A stretch of 64,000 bases of DNA, from the NCBI GenBank assembly GCA_963750965.1, contig CAVVSK010000007.1:1-64000 (forward strand), written 5' to 3'. This DNA is from CANKHA01 sp963750965 (lineage in GTDB: Bacteria; Pseudomonadota; Alphaproteobacteria; Rhizobiales; Xanthobacteraceae). Shown here piece by piece: positions 34,377 to 42,990 of the stretch. The stretch's first letter is position 1, and each line of letters opens with the position of its first letter. Made by a program: the position numbers and the translations under genes. The notes under the pieces are model-generated. The model was not told the DNA's origin, searched no databases, and was given only the letters and a program-made list of their open reading frames with translations.

Positions 34377-35519
34377 ATGACTGCGCGCATCCAGGAGTTT
34401 CTGCGCCATCGCCGCGAAAGCGGGCTCGACCGCGAGGCCTGCCTCGTTGTCGACCTTGAGGTGGTGCGCGACAACTACAATGCCTTCGCCAAGGCCTTGC
34501 CCGACACGCGCGTGTTTTACGCGGTGAAGGCCAATCCGGCGCCGGAGGTGCTCTCGCTGTTGGCCGGGCTCGGCTCCTGCTTCGACACCGCCTCGGTCCC
34601 GGAGATCGAGATGGTGCTGGCGGCGGGCGCGGGGGCCGATCGGATCTCCTATGGCAACACCATCAAGAAAGAGCGCGACATCGCGCGCGCCTTTGAATTG
34701 GGGATTCGGCTGTTCGCGGTCGACAGCAAGGCCGAGGTGGAGAAGATCGCGCGTGCCGCTCCCGGCAGCCGCGTCTTCTGCCGCATCCTGTGCGATGGCG
34801 CGGGCGCGGAATGGCCGCTGTCGCGCAAATTCGGCTGCGAGCCGGCGATGGCGGTGGAGGTGCTGGAGCATGCGCTCCGGCTCGGGCTGGAGCCTTATGG
34901 GGTGTCGTTCCATGTCGGCTCGCAGCAGCGCAACCAGCATGCCTGGGACAAGGCCTTGGCCTCGGCGGCCTCGGTGTTCCGTGAATGCGGCGAGCGCGGC
35001 ATGAACCTGTCGATGGTCAATCTGGGCGGCGGCTTTCCGACCAAATACCTGAAGAACGTGCCGACGGTGAAGACCTATGGCTCGGCGATCTTCAAGGCGC
35101 TGCGCAAGCACTTCGGCAACCGCATTCCGGAGACCATCATCGAGCCGGGCCGCGGCATGGTTGGCAATGCCGGGGTGATCGAGACCGAAGTTGTGCTGGT
35201 GTCGAAGAAGGCGGAGGAGGACGACGTGCGCTGGGTCTATCTCGACATCGGCAAGTTCGGCGGCCTGGCCGAGACCATGGACGAGTCGATCCGCTACCCG
35301 ATCAAGACCCCGCGGGACGGCGGGGAGCTGGCGCCTTGCGTGCTGGCCGGGCCGACCTGCAACTCCGCGGACGTGCTCTACGAGAAGCAGCCTTATCCGC
35401 TGCCGGTCTCGCTCGAGATCGGCGACAAGCTGCTGATCGAGGGCACCGGCGCCTATACCGCGACCTATGCCTCGGTGGCCTTCAACGGCTTCGCGCCGCT
35501 AAAGACTTTCCACATCTGA
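34377..35519 (+). CDS. Ornithine/lysine decarboxylase (PLP, alanine-racemase fold)
   Basis: A 380-aa fold-type III PLP decarboxylase making putrescine from ornithine (or cadaverine from lysine). PLP-Lys motif YAVKANPAPEVL (Lys about residue 50); SFHVGSQQRNQHAW with the PLP-stacking His; NLGGGFPTKY for phosphate binding; EPGRGMVGNAG; and VLAGPTCNSADVLYE with the active-site Cys. GDKLLIEGTGAYTATYASVAFNGF closes the barrel. Length matches alphaproteobacterial ODC/LDC. The start at 34377 follows the structured leader. Substrate choice cannot be told from sequence alone. Confidence 0.94.
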   Translation: MTARIQEFLRHRRESGLDREACLVVDLEVVRDNYNAFAKALPDTRVFYAVKANPAPEVLSLLAGLGSCFDTASVPEIEMVLAAGAGADRISYGNTIKKERDIARAFELGIRLFAVDSKAEVEKIARAAPGSRVFCRILCDGAGAEWPLSRKFGCEPAMAVEVLEHALRLGLEPYGVSFHVGSQQRNQHAWDKALASAASVFRECGERGMNLSMVNLGGGFPTKYLKNVPTVKTYGSAIFKALRKHFGNRIPETIIEPGRGMVGNAGVIETEVVLVSKKAEEDDVRWVYLDIGKFGGLAETMDESIRYPIKTPRDGGELAPCVLAGPTCNSADVLYEKQPYPLPVSLEIGDKLLIEGTGAYTATYASVAFNGFAPLKTFHI

Positions 35520-35545
35520 GCGATCAACGGCTGTGAGGCAGCAAA

Positions 35546-35576
35546 TAAAGGGCGGCACTCGCGCGCCGCCCTTTAA
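35546..35576. terminator. Bidirectional terminator between decarboxylase and DUF6600-like gene
   Basis: AAAGGGCGGC (35547-35556) pairs perfectly with GCCGCCCTTT (35565-35574) around an 8-base loop, with TTTAA after and AAATAAA before. The symmetric A and T flanks suit termination of both convergent genes. Confidence 0.85.
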
Positions 35577-35833
35577 TTCAGCTCGCCCAGAGCGCCTAGC
35601 GCACGCGCTCATCCTGCTGCCGGTTCTGACGGTTGCCACGCTGTTCTTGCGGCCGGCGCTGGTTGACGGCCGGCGAAGGCGGCGGCGATGCGCGCGTCAC
35701 GGGCGGTGGCGGAGGCGGTGGCGGAGGCGGTGGCGAACGGTGAACCACTGGCGGGGGCGGCGGAGACTGAATTTGCATCCGCTGTTCATTGCCGCGTTCC
35801 ACCGTCGCCGGCGGACGTAGAGGCGACGCCGAA

Positions 35834-35952
35834 CGGCCGGTGTTGTCGGCACCTCCTCGGATCACAGTCACGGACGGTGGCGCAGATGACCGGCCGGTGT
35901 CATTGGCACCCCCGCGTATCACGTTGACAGAGGGTGGCGCAGATGACCGGCC
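35834..35952. repeat. Two tandem 57-bp coding repeats (19 residues each)
   Basis: The segment encoding SSAPPSVNVIRGGANDTGR is followed by a near-identical copy (SSAPPSVTVIRGGADNTGR) with a 57-base period. The block lies in the C-terminal tail of the DUF6600-like protein, before poly-Pro runs. Confidence 0.8.
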
Positions 35953-36309
35953 CTGATCGCTGGACCGGTTGCTGCGAGAGCGGTCCTCGCCTGAGCGACT
36001 TCCGTTGTCCGAGCCATTGCCGGTCTGCGCCGCCTTCGGCGGGCGCTCACCAAGCCGGCCCTTTTCATCGGCGCCAAGTTCCTTCGGCGGCTGGACCCTA
36101 TCCGTCGGCTTGATGACGGTGTCCGTTTCCTTAACCAAAGTACGGGCCCGCCTGCCCTCGCGGGCATCCACCTCACGGGCGCCGTCGACCTTCGTTCCTT
36201 TCAACACCGCCGGCTCGACCTTGGCGGCGCGGATCGGCTTGCCGGTGGCGCGGGCGATGATGCCAGGATCGATCCCGGCATTGACCGCAACACGCCCGCG
36301 AGGGCGGTC

Positions 36310-36378
36310 GCGATCTCGATCGCGGTCGCGGTCGCGGTCGCGTATCCCGGTCGCGGTCTCTATCCCGGTCGCGGTCGC
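36310..36378. repeat. GGTCGC hexamer tract encoding (Asp-Arg)n
   Basis: Imperfect tandem GGTCGC/ATCGCG hexamers code for an Asp-Arg dipeptide run on the minus strand. The frameshift of the host gene falls within it at about 36343. Hexamer slippage alone would keep frame, so a separate indel is needed. Confidence 0.75.
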
Positions 36379-37118
36379 GATCGACGATTACAGTGCGATT
36401 CACGATCTTGGTGCGGCGAATGATGACGATACGATCCCGCGGCGGCGCTAACACGAGAAAAACGCGCGGGGCCAACAGATAGCGCGGGCGCACGAAGCTC
36501 CAATAAATTGGATCGTCCCGGTACTCGACCAAGAGATCGTCCGGCGGCAACGGCGCCCAGCCGACATAATCATCGCCATAGCGCCAGTCGACCCAGGCTG
36601 GGCCCCACTCTTCGCCGGGAATCCATATCCAGCCGAGATCGTGGTCGTTCACCCAGCGGCCGTAATGATAGGCCACCCAGCCCCAAGCCGCCTCTTCGTC
36701 TGCTGCCTCCCAGTACCAGCCCCAGTCATCGGTGTAGATCCAGCGCCCGCGGGTATAAGGCCGCCAGCCGGCCGGCACCGGATCGGGCAGCCAGACCTCA
36801 CCCCAACGCCCATGACGTTGCCAGCGGCCGTAAGGCGATAGCGCAATGCGAAACTCTGCGTCGACCACGTATTGCGCCTGAGCAGGCGTAACCAGCTCGA
36901 CACCGAGCATGGGAGTCATTGTGAGAACGACAGCGCCGAGGGCAACGCTCGCCAGGAACCGTGTGCTGCGCGCAGGTATTGATTTGGTCATAAGCGTTCT
37001 CAATTGGTCAAATAAAATCAATCGATCAGCCGGATGCCCGTATTCACGCAAGACGGGTGAGCCTAGCAACCGGTAACACCCGGCAGGTGAACCCCGAATG
37101 AATGAGCTAGTCAGCTAA

Positions 37119-38027
37119 TCAGCTGGTGAGCGCGGTAGCTAGTTGATGGATATTGTTCCGCATCATCTCGATATAGCTCGGCGCCGGACCTTTTTCGTCC
37201 GATAGCGCGTCGGAAAACAGCCGTCCGCCTATCTTTGCTCCGCTCTCCTTGGCGATCTGCTCCATCATGCGCGGATCGGTCACGTTTTCCATAAACACCG
37301 CAGGAATTTTTTGCTTCCTGATCTGTGCGATGATCTTGGCAACGTCCCTGGCGGAAACCGCCGCTTCGGTGGATACACCAGTTGGAGCGATGAATTCTAT
37401 CCCATAGGCGGCGCCGAAATAGCCGAAGGCGTCATGGCTGGTAATGATCCGGCGACGGTCGGGAGGAATCTTGCCAATCACGGCTTGCACCTCGGCTTCC
37501 AGGGCGTCGAGCTTGGCGAGATAAGCACTGGCATTGGCCTCGTAAGTGTTTTTGCCGGCGGGATCGGCGGCGATAAGGCCATCGCGGATGGTAGCTACAT
37601 AGATTTTGGCGTTGCTCACCGATTGCCAGGCGTGCGGGTCTGTCGCCGCGGGCCCGTGGCCGTGGTCATCCTCCATCTTCCGGGTTTTGATTCCCTTGCT
37701 GACCGTTATGGTCAGCGCCTTGGTGCCCGAGGCCTTCACCAGCCGCGTGATCCAGCCTTCGAAGCCGAGGCCATTGATGAACACCACCTTGGCGGCGCCC
37801 ACTCTTTTCGCGTCGGCCGGCGTCGGTGCATAGACGTGCGCATCGGCATTCGAGCCGACGAGCGTGCCGACCTCAATGCGGTCGCCGCCGACGTTCTTCA
37901 CCAGATCGCCAAGAATAGAGAAGGTCGCGATGACCGGCATCTTGTCCTGCGCTACGGCGACCGACAGGTTCGTTCCTGCTGCGAAAACTGCGACGAAAGC
38001 TGCGAAGACTTTTTGTTTCACGGTCAT
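37119..38027 (-). CDS. znuA: Zinc/metal ABC transporter substrate-binding protein
   Basis: A 302-aa cluster A-I (TroA/ZnuA/AztC-type) periplasmic receptor. The start at 38027 has GAGGA seven bases upstream and opens the signal peptide (MTVKQKVFAAFVAVFAAG...AVAQ). Likely metal ligands are His in SNADAHVYAPTPAD, His in TDPHAWQSV, His in ITSHDAFGYF, and an acidic residue near SDALSDEKGP. The usual long His loop is reduced to MEDDHGHGP, closer to AztC than to classical ZnuA. It is last gene of the Zur-controlled operon and overlaps the region of the permease end. Confidence 0.88.
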   Translation of the reverse strand: MTVKQKVFAAFVAVFAAGTNLSVAVAQDKMPVIATFSILGDLVKNVGGDRIEVGTLVGSNADAHVYAPTPADAKRVGAAKVVFINGLGFEGWITRLVKASGTKALTITVSKGIKTRKMEDDHGHGPAATDPHAWQSVSNAKIYVATIRDGLIAADPAGKNTYEANASAYLAKLDALEAEVQAVIGKIPPDRRRIITSHDAFGYFGAAYGIEFIAPTGVSTEAAVSARDVAKIIAQIRKQKIPAVFMENVTDPRMMEQIAKESGAKIGGRLFSDALSDEKGPAPSYIEMMRNNIHQLATALTS

Positions 38028-38037
38028 GCAGGTTTCC

Positions 38038-38907
38038 TCAAGCTTCAAGATGACGCAGCGGCACCAGCCGCCAGATCAATCCGCCGGCCGGCCCAAAAAC
38101 AACCGACAACGCATAGAGGCCGCCTGCGACGAGGATCACCGCAGGGCCTGAGGGCAGGCTGGCATGGAAGGAAAGCAGCAGGCCGACATAGCCGGATATG
38201 GCGGCACAGCCGATAGCGATAACGATCATCCGGCTGATGTCGCGCGCCCAGAAGCGGCAGATCACGGCCGGCAGCATCATGATGCCCACCGCGAGCAGTG
38301 TTCCGAGCGCCTGAAAACCGCCGACCAAGTTCATCACCACCAGCAACAGGAAAGCGATATGCGTTGGCCCGCCCGCGCGGCTGACTGAACGCAGGAAGCC
38401 GGGATCGACACATTCCAGCACCAGCGGGCGCCAAATCAGTGCCAATAGGATGGTAGAAACGCTGCTGATCGAAACAATGAGCAGCAACGTCGGGTTGTCC
38501 ACTGCGAGCACCGACCCGAACAGAAAATGCAGCAGGTCGACGTTGGTACCCTTAAGCGAGACGATGGTGACACCGAGCGCCAGCGAGATCAGGAAGAAAG
38601 CTGCGAGCGAGGCATCCTCTTTCAGTTCGGTTGCGCGTGCGATCAAGCCCGCGCCGACAGCGATGACGAAACCTGCGATCAAGCCGCCGCCGGCCATGGC
38701 AAACAGATTGAGGCCAGCGAGCATGAATCCGATCGCCGCCCCCGGAAGGATGGCATGCGCCATGGCATCGCCAATCAAACTCATCCGGCGCAGCATCAGG
38801 AAGACGCCGATGGGGGCCGCGCCGAATGAGAGCGCAAAAGTACCGACCAGCGCGCGTCGCATGAATTCAAATTCCAGAAACGGCGCGATCAGCAGTTCGT
38901 AAAGCAT
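38038..38907 (-). CDS. znuB: Zinc/metal ABC transporter permease
   Basis: A 289-aa ABC-3 family permease with about eight hydrophobic helices. Motifs: RRALVGTFALSFGAAPIGVFLMLRRMSLIGDAMAHA (family N-terminal region), LPGAAIGF and, later, GTLLAVGIMMLPAVICRFWA. The start at 38907 begins at MLYELLIAPFLEFEFM, immediately after the ATPase stop. It forms the membrane channel with the ATPase at 38910-39659. Confidence 0.92.
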   Translation of the reverse strand: MLYELLIAPFLEFEFMRRALVGTFALSFGAAPIGVFLMLRRMSLIGDAMAHAILPGAAIGFMLAGLNLFAMAGGGLIAGFVIAVGAGLIARATELKEDASLAAFFLISLALGVTIVSLKGTNVDLLHFLFGSVLAVDNPTLLLIVSISSVSTILLALIWRPLVLECVDPGFLRSVSRAGGPTHIAFLLLVVMNLVGGFQALGTLLAVGIMMLPAVICRFWARDISRMIVIAIGCAAISGYVGLLLSFHASLPSGPAVILVAGGLYALSVVFGPAGGLIWRLVPLRHLEA

Positions 38908-38909
38908 GC

Positions 38910-39659
38910 TTAAGCCGCCGTTGGCGGCGCAGCGCATGCGGCTGCGTCGTCATGGAAGGCCTCGCACATACGACGCGCGGTCAAGAGATTTTCGGGTGTC
39001 AGCACCTCCGCGGTATCGCCCCAAGCCACCGACTGGCGCGCCAGCAAAAGCGTCTGCGGAAAATTTGACTTCACCAGCTGCACGTCATGCAGGGCAGCAA
39101 GCACGGTGCGTTTCTCCTGGTGCCAGCGCCGCACCACGTCAAGAAGATCGGCCATCGTCTTGGCATCGATGGCATTGAACGGCTCGTCGAGCACGATCAC
39201 CCGGGCGTCCTGCAGCAGCAGGCGCGCGAACAGCATGCGCTGGGTCTGCCCGCCAGAGAGGGTGGATATTGGACGGCCCTCGAAACCGTTGAGCCCGACG
39301 GCAGCGATGGCGTGTTCGGTCGCGTGCCGCTCCTCGCGGTCGATGCCGCCAAACAGGCCAGTACGATGCCAAAGGCCCATCGCCACCATGTCGTAAACGC
39401 TGATCGGAAAGGTGCGGTCGATTTCCGCCGCTTGCGGCAGATAAGCGATGTCGCGCGGCTGCAATCCGCCGAGTTCAATGTGACCCGACAGCGGCTTCAG
39501 CACACCGACGATGCCCTTGAACAAGGTCGACTTGCCTGCGCCATTCGGTCCGACGACGGCGACGAGTGCGCCGCTTTCGACAGTGCCATTCAAATGATGC
39601 ACCGCCGGATGGCGGTCGTAACCCAGGGTCAAATTCTTAAATTGCAATGCGGCGCTCAT
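38910..39659 (-). CDS. znuC: Zinc/metal ABC transporter ATPase
   Basis: A 249-aa ABC ATPase: Walker A GPNGAGKSTLFKG, Q-loop region IAYLPQAAEIDRTFP, signature STLSGGQTQRMLFARLLLQ, Walker B VIVLDEPFNAID and switch His in VLAALHDVQLV. The signature has Thr/Gln where LSGGQ-QR is more usual (LSGGQTQR), as is common in this family. The 39659 start follows the stop of the small His-rich gene by two bases, indicating translational coupling. Confidence 0.93.
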   Translation of the reverse strand: MSAALQFKNLTLGYDRHPAVHHLNGTVESGALVAVVGPNGAGKSTLFKGIVGVLKPLSGHIELGGLQPRDIAYLPQAAEIDRTFPISVYDMVAMGLWHRTGLFGGIDREERHATEHAIAAVGLNGFEGRPISTLSGGQTQRMLFARLLLQDARVIVLDEPFNAIDAKTMADLLDVVRRWHQEKRTVLAALHDVQLVKSNFPQTLLLARQSVAWGDTAEVLTPENLLTARRMCEAFHDDAAACAAPPTAA

Positions 39660-39661
39660 AT

Positions 39662-39802
39662 TCAGCTCATGGCCCAGAAAACCGCAGCCCAAATCAGCAC
39701 GATGACGCCGCCGGCTACGGCGAGCCGCTCCAGCAGCGACATGCGCAGGATGGAAACGGACACAATGACGGGATGGGGGTGATGGTGAGGCTGGCTTGCC
39801 AC
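39662..39802 (-). CDS. Tiny His-rich single-helix membrane protein heading the zinc operon
   Basis: A 46-aa ORF (GTG at 39802, GAGGA six bases upstream; an ATG at 39808 adds two residues but would touch the SD). The N terminus ASQPHHHPHPV has four His in six residues. A C-terminal transmembrane helix (about 27-45, LAVAGGVIVLIWAAVFWAM) ends at the stop. It lies between the Zur box (39828-39842) and znuC and is on the same strand, its stop two bases from the znuC start. I know no named family. A zinc-binding membrane peptide assisting uptake is inference from position and composition. Confidence 0.6.
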   Translation of the reverse strand: MASQPHHHPHPVIVSVSILRMSLLERLAVAGGVIVLIWAAVFWAMS

Positions 39803-39827
39803 CGGCATTCCTCGGGACGGTTGGTAA

Positions 39828-39842
39828 TGTTATAATATAACA
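39828..39842. promoter_or_regulatory. Zur box of the zinc uptake operon
   Basis: TGTTATA-A-TATAACA is a perfect 15-bp palindrome, matching the alphaproteobacterial Zur consensus core. It lies 26 bases upstream of the first gene of the operon and also in the promoter region of divergent kdgK. Zur with zinc would repress; low zinc would allow expression. Confidence 0.85.
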
Positions 39843-39918
39843 AAGCTATCGTCGTCCGTCCAGAGGCGCGCGCGCCGTCCAATTTGCCAAGCGCGGTCCT
39901 GAGCGCCATGTTGCCGCC

Positions 39919-40845
39919 ATGGGTGAGCAGCCTCCGCGCGTCATTTCCGTGGGCGAAGTCATGGTCGAACTGGCACGTCAGAACGACGGCCGTTTTGGCA
40001 TCGGCTGCGGCGGCGATACTTTCAACACGGCCGTTTATCTCGCCCGCGCCGGCATCGATGTCGCCTATGCGAGCGCGCTAGGGGACGATCGTTATTCCGA
40101 CGACATCGTGGCCATGGCGAAGGCCGAAGGGATTGCGACCGATCTCGTGCTGCGCGCTCCGGGCCGCCTGCCCGGGCTTTATCTGATCGAGACTGACGCC
40201 AAGGGCGAGCGCAGCTTTTCCTATTGGCGCGATGCCTCGCCGGCGCGCGATCTGTTCGAGATGGCGGAATGGGGCAAGATTGCCGAAGCGATGATGGCGG
40301 CCCGCCTGATTTATTTTTCCGGAATTACATTGTCGCTTTATTCCAATATCGGGTTGGGCCGGTTCCTGGCGGTCGTGGAACTGGCGCGCAAGAACGGCGT
40401 GACGATCGCCTTTGACGGGAATTTTCGCCCGCGCGGATGGAAAGGCGATCTCCCCCGCACCCGTACGGTATTCGCGGAAGCACTCAAGCGCGTCGATCTC
40501 GCGCTGCCCACCTATGACGATGAAGCGGTGCTGTGGGGCGACCCCAGCCCCGAGGCCACGATTGAGCGCATGCACGCCTTTGGCATCAGCGAGATCGTGG
40601 TAAAGAACGGCCCGAGCAGCGCGCTGGTTTCCGCAGGCGGCCAGACCGAGCAGGTCCCGGTGCCGGAAGTGGTGGTCCCGGTGGATACCACGGCGGCGGG
40701 CGACAGTTTCAATGCCGGCTATCTCGCCGCCCGGCTTTCAGGCGACAATCCGGTGAAGGCAGTGACTGCCGCGCATCGTCTGGCCGCGGAAAAAGTGCGC
40801 CATCGCGGAGCCATCATGCCGCGTAATGATATGGCGATGCATTGA
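39919..40845 (+). CDS. kdgK: 2-dehydro-3-deoxygluconokinase (PfkB family)
   Basis: A 308-aa PfkB sugar kinase. N-terminal VISVGEVMVELAR and CGGDTFNTAVYLARAG bind substrate; the C-terminal signature VPVDTTAAGDSFNAGYLAARL has the catalytic Asp and anion hole. Sequence style matches 2-keto-3-deoxygluconate kinase, producing KDPG, the substrate of the aldolase encoded at 43594-44223. It is divergent from the zinc operon, with its promoter overlapping the Zur box region. Confidence 0.88.
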   Translation: MGEQPPRVISVGEVMVELARQNDGRFGIGCGGDTFNTAVYLARAGIDVAYASALGDDRYSDDIVAMAKAEGIATDLVLRAPGRLPGLYLIETDAKGERSFSYWRDASPARDLFEMAEWGKIAEAMMAARLIYFSGITLSLYSNIGLGRFLAVVELARKNGVTIAFDGNFRPRGWKGDLPRTRTVFAEALKRVDLALPTYDDEAVLWGDPSPEATIERMHAFGISEIVVKNGPSSALVSAGGQTEQVPVPEVVVPVDTTAAGDSFNAGYLAARLSGDNPVKAVTAAHRLAAEKVRHRGAIMPRNDMAMH

Positions 40846-40949
40846 CGTAGAATCGCTGCGCGAGACGCCAACAAGTTGCAGTCCATCGGCGTGCTTGCTG
40901 ATACACCGGTGGATATGTTCAAGAAGGAAAAGAGGGCACACGTTTAATT

Positions 40950-42536
40950 ATGCGGACGAAGTTCTATATTCACATCGGCGTGCATAAGACCGGCACGAAA
41001 TCGATCCAACATACCTTGTCCGAAAATCGCCGCGTGCTTCGCCGGCACGGCATCAATTCTCTTTCGGGGGATCCAAATCACGGCCCGGTTTTCATTTCCT
41101 TGCTTGCTGACGAGCCTCACCGGGAAACCCGCAACATCCTGCGCCAAGTGGATACGCCGGACAAGGCGGCTGCCTACAACGCCTCTGCCCAATACAGAGT
41201 GATGAAGTCGCTGGCGCGCAATCGTTCTCCAAAATTTGTCATCTCCGGCGAAGGTTTGTCGCCGCGCAAGGCGCAGGAAATCGAACGGTTCAAGCAGATC
41301 CTGGCGCCCTATGCGGCGGACTACCGGATCATCGTTTATGTCCGCGATCCCTATGAATATGCCAACAGCGCCTCGCTGCAACGACTCAAGAACGGCGGTG
41401 TTCTCGATGTGCCGGACAAGAAATTCCCGCTGCCGAAGTATCGGCGCAACCTGTCCAGATGGATCGACGCTTTTGGACGTGAAAATGTCGACATCCGGGT
41501 TTTCGATCCGAAACGCTTCGTCGGCGGCGATCTCATATCGGATTTTCTGGTGGCGATCGGCGAATCCCCAGAATTGGCAAAGAAGCTGAATGTCGTGCGC
41601 GCCAATCAATCGATGTCGCACGAAGCCGCCTTGATCCTGAGCGAAGCGAACAAGACGATCCCCGTTCTTGTCGATGGACGCGCCAATCGCGGACGCGCCT
41701 CCAGTTTTCATGTGGAGGTGGTCAACATAAAGGGAGAAAAATTTTCAATCGATCCCGAAGAATATCTGAAGCATGAAGCGGAAGCGCTTGCCGAAGTCGA
41801 ATGGCTCAATTCTATCCTCGGTGAGTCGGCGTTTGGCCGAACGCAGGTCCGGCCCGCTTCCACCCCGCGCTGGAGCGAAGAAACAGTAGCCTCAATCAAG
41901 CAAGAGCTGACGGAAGTGGTTTATGCGATGCGCCAAAAGGATCGCCGATTTTTTCTGCCTCGCATCGATGAGCCGCCACTGCCGCCCGGCCTTGAGTGGC
42001 TGCAGGACATCTACAACAGCAATGGTCCGAAGCAGCCGACAACAACAAAGCGCCCTGAATTCAACGAGACAACGATCCGTGCCCTCGGGCGCTTTTTCCA
42101 CGATATCAATCTGACCCTGCAGCATCGCAAGGCCGAGAGGGACGCCTTACGGGGCAGCCTGCTGGTTTGGGTGAGTCCCCGCCTTGCCCACGATCTTTAT
42201 CGAAAGGTCGTGCAGCTGCGCCCCGAATGTGCACGCGGCCAGTATCGCCTGAGCCAAGCTCTTCTGTTGCGCGGCCATTTCGCGCAGGCCCGGAAAGCTG
42301 CGGAAGCGGCTGTCGAGCTGGCCCCCCGCCGCATGTCATTCAAGCTCTGGCTGAAACTAGCCATGATGGCCGAGCGTCGGTGGCACAAGCCGCCCCATGC
42401 TTCGGCTGAAGGTGCGGCGCTTAAGCCGCGGCATGGCCGACGCACGCGAGCCGACAAGCGGGCCGACCGCCAAGCCACCCACAGCGAAACGAGGCCTACG
42501 GCCGCCCAAGCAGCATCGCGCCACCCGCCACAATGA
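40950..42536 (+). CDS. Sulfotransferase-like P-loop protein with C-terminal TPR region
   Basis: A 528-aa protein. N-terminal KFYIHIGVHKTGTKSIQH is the PAPS 5'-phosphosulfate loop of the sulfotransferase fold, and YRIIVYVRDPYEYANS matches the 3'-phosphate motif (Arg...Ser). Residues about 420-475 (RLAHDLYRKVVQLRPECARG, YRLSQALLLRGHFAQARKAAE) look like TPR helices, and a basic Arg/Lys/Thr tail ends the protein. Codon use appears less GC-biased than neighbours, hinting at acquisition. Acceptor unknown; sulfation of glycan or small molecule is inference. Confidence 0.72.
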   Translation: MRTKFYIHIGVHKTGTKSIQHTLSENRRVLRRHGINSLSGDPNHGPVFISLLADEPHRETRNILRQVDTPDKAAAYNASAQYRVMKSLARNRSPKFVISGEGLSPRKAQEIERFKQILAPYAADYRIIVYVRDPYEYANSASLQRLKNGGVLDVPDKKFPLPKYRRNLSRWIDAFGRENVDIRVFDPKRFVGGDLISDFLVAIGESPELAKKLNVVRANQSMSHEAALILSEANKTIPVLVDGRANRGRASSFHVEVVNIKGEKFSIDPEEYLKHEAEALAEVEWLNSILGESAFGRTQVRPASTPRWSEETVASIKQELTEVVYAMRQKDRRFFLPRIDEPPLPPGLEWLQDIYNSNGPKQPTTTKRPEFNETTIRALGRFFHDINLTLQHRKAERDALRGSLLVWVSPRLAHDLYRKVVQLRPECARGQYRLSQALLLRGHFAQARKAAEAAVELAPRRMSFKLWLKLAMMAERRWHKPPHASAEGAALKPRHGRRTRADKRADRQATHSETRPTAAQAASRHPPQ

Positions 42537-42990
42537 ACGGCAGCGGCAGCGATGCGATCAGCCGTGTCCAGGTTAGCCCGCGCGGCATGGTCGGCAATTC
42601 CCACAGAACGAAACGTTGCACGGCAAACAGCGCCCAGGCCGTCATGTAGGCGATGACCTGCGGACTGGCGGCGCCGCTCTTGAGGGCGGCGGCACTGATG
42701 GAAAAGCCGACGACCGGACCTCCCGGGGTCAAGGCGCCGCCGATGACGGCGATGAGCACGCCGAAAAAGCCGGAATCCGGTCCGAGCCAGCGGCCGATGA
42801 TTTCCGGCGGCATGATCGCGGCGATATATCCGGAGCCGATGACGCCGATCATCACCTTCGGCAACAGCCGCAGGAAATCCATCGCGCCTTCGCGAAGGCC
42901 ATCATTGAACAGGATGCGACCGCGCACCGCGCAGGCAAGGCCAAGCGCCGCCACCAGGATCCATAGCAGGGCCTCGACGATATAGACCAT
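42496..42990 (-). CDS. Permease half (DUF318/ArsP-like), C-terminal-type partner
   Basis: A 164-aa membrane protein with about four helices. It contains GPDSGFFGVLIAVIGGALTPGGPVVGFSIS, whose G-A-PGGPV motif also appears in the gene upstream, so the two are duplicated halves of a permease of the DUF318 (ArsP_1) type. The ATG at 42990 shares its A with the upstream TGA (TGATG), implying coupled translation. The 3' end overlaps the convergent sulfotransferase-like gene by 41 bases. Substrate unknown. Confidence 0.68.
   Translation of the reverse strand: MVYIVEALLWILVAALGLACAVRGRILFNDGLREGAMDFLRLLPKVMIGVIGSGYIAAIMPPEIIGRWLGPDSGFFGVLIAVIGGALTPGGPVVGFSISAAALKSGAASPQVIAYMTAWALFAVQRFVLWELPTMPRGLTWTRLIASLPLPFIVAGGAMLLGRP

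Larger units (their letters stand above)
35596..36991 (-). pseudogene. DUF6600-like exported Trp-rich protein, frameshifted in its Asp-Arg tract
   Basis: The N-terminal part (start 36991) has a signal peptide (MTKSIPARSTRFLASVALGA...AQAQ) and repeated Trp-rich segments (GRWQRHGRWGEVWLPDPV, YTRGRWIYTDDWGWYWEA, GWVAYHYGRWVNDHDLGW) typical of DUF6600 proteins. A (Asp-Arg)n tract follows. One extra base near 36343 shifts the frame there. Restoring it continues the DR tract into VAVNAGIDPGIIARATGKPI and a tail with two 19-residue repeats and poly-Pro, ending at 35596 (about 464 aa in all). Function unknown; envelope location inferred. Sequencing error in the GC-rich repeat is likely. Confidence 0.75.

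Noticed and set aside
36310..36378. Phase-variation switch by hexamer slippage in the DUF6600-like gene
   Set aside because: Loss or gain of 6-base units keeps frame, so the observed shift needs a separate one-base change.
39715..39909. 64-aa minus-strand ORF across the Zur box
   Set aside because: It runs through the promoter and is in a different frame from the His-rich ORF, which has a ribosome site and a transmembrane helix.
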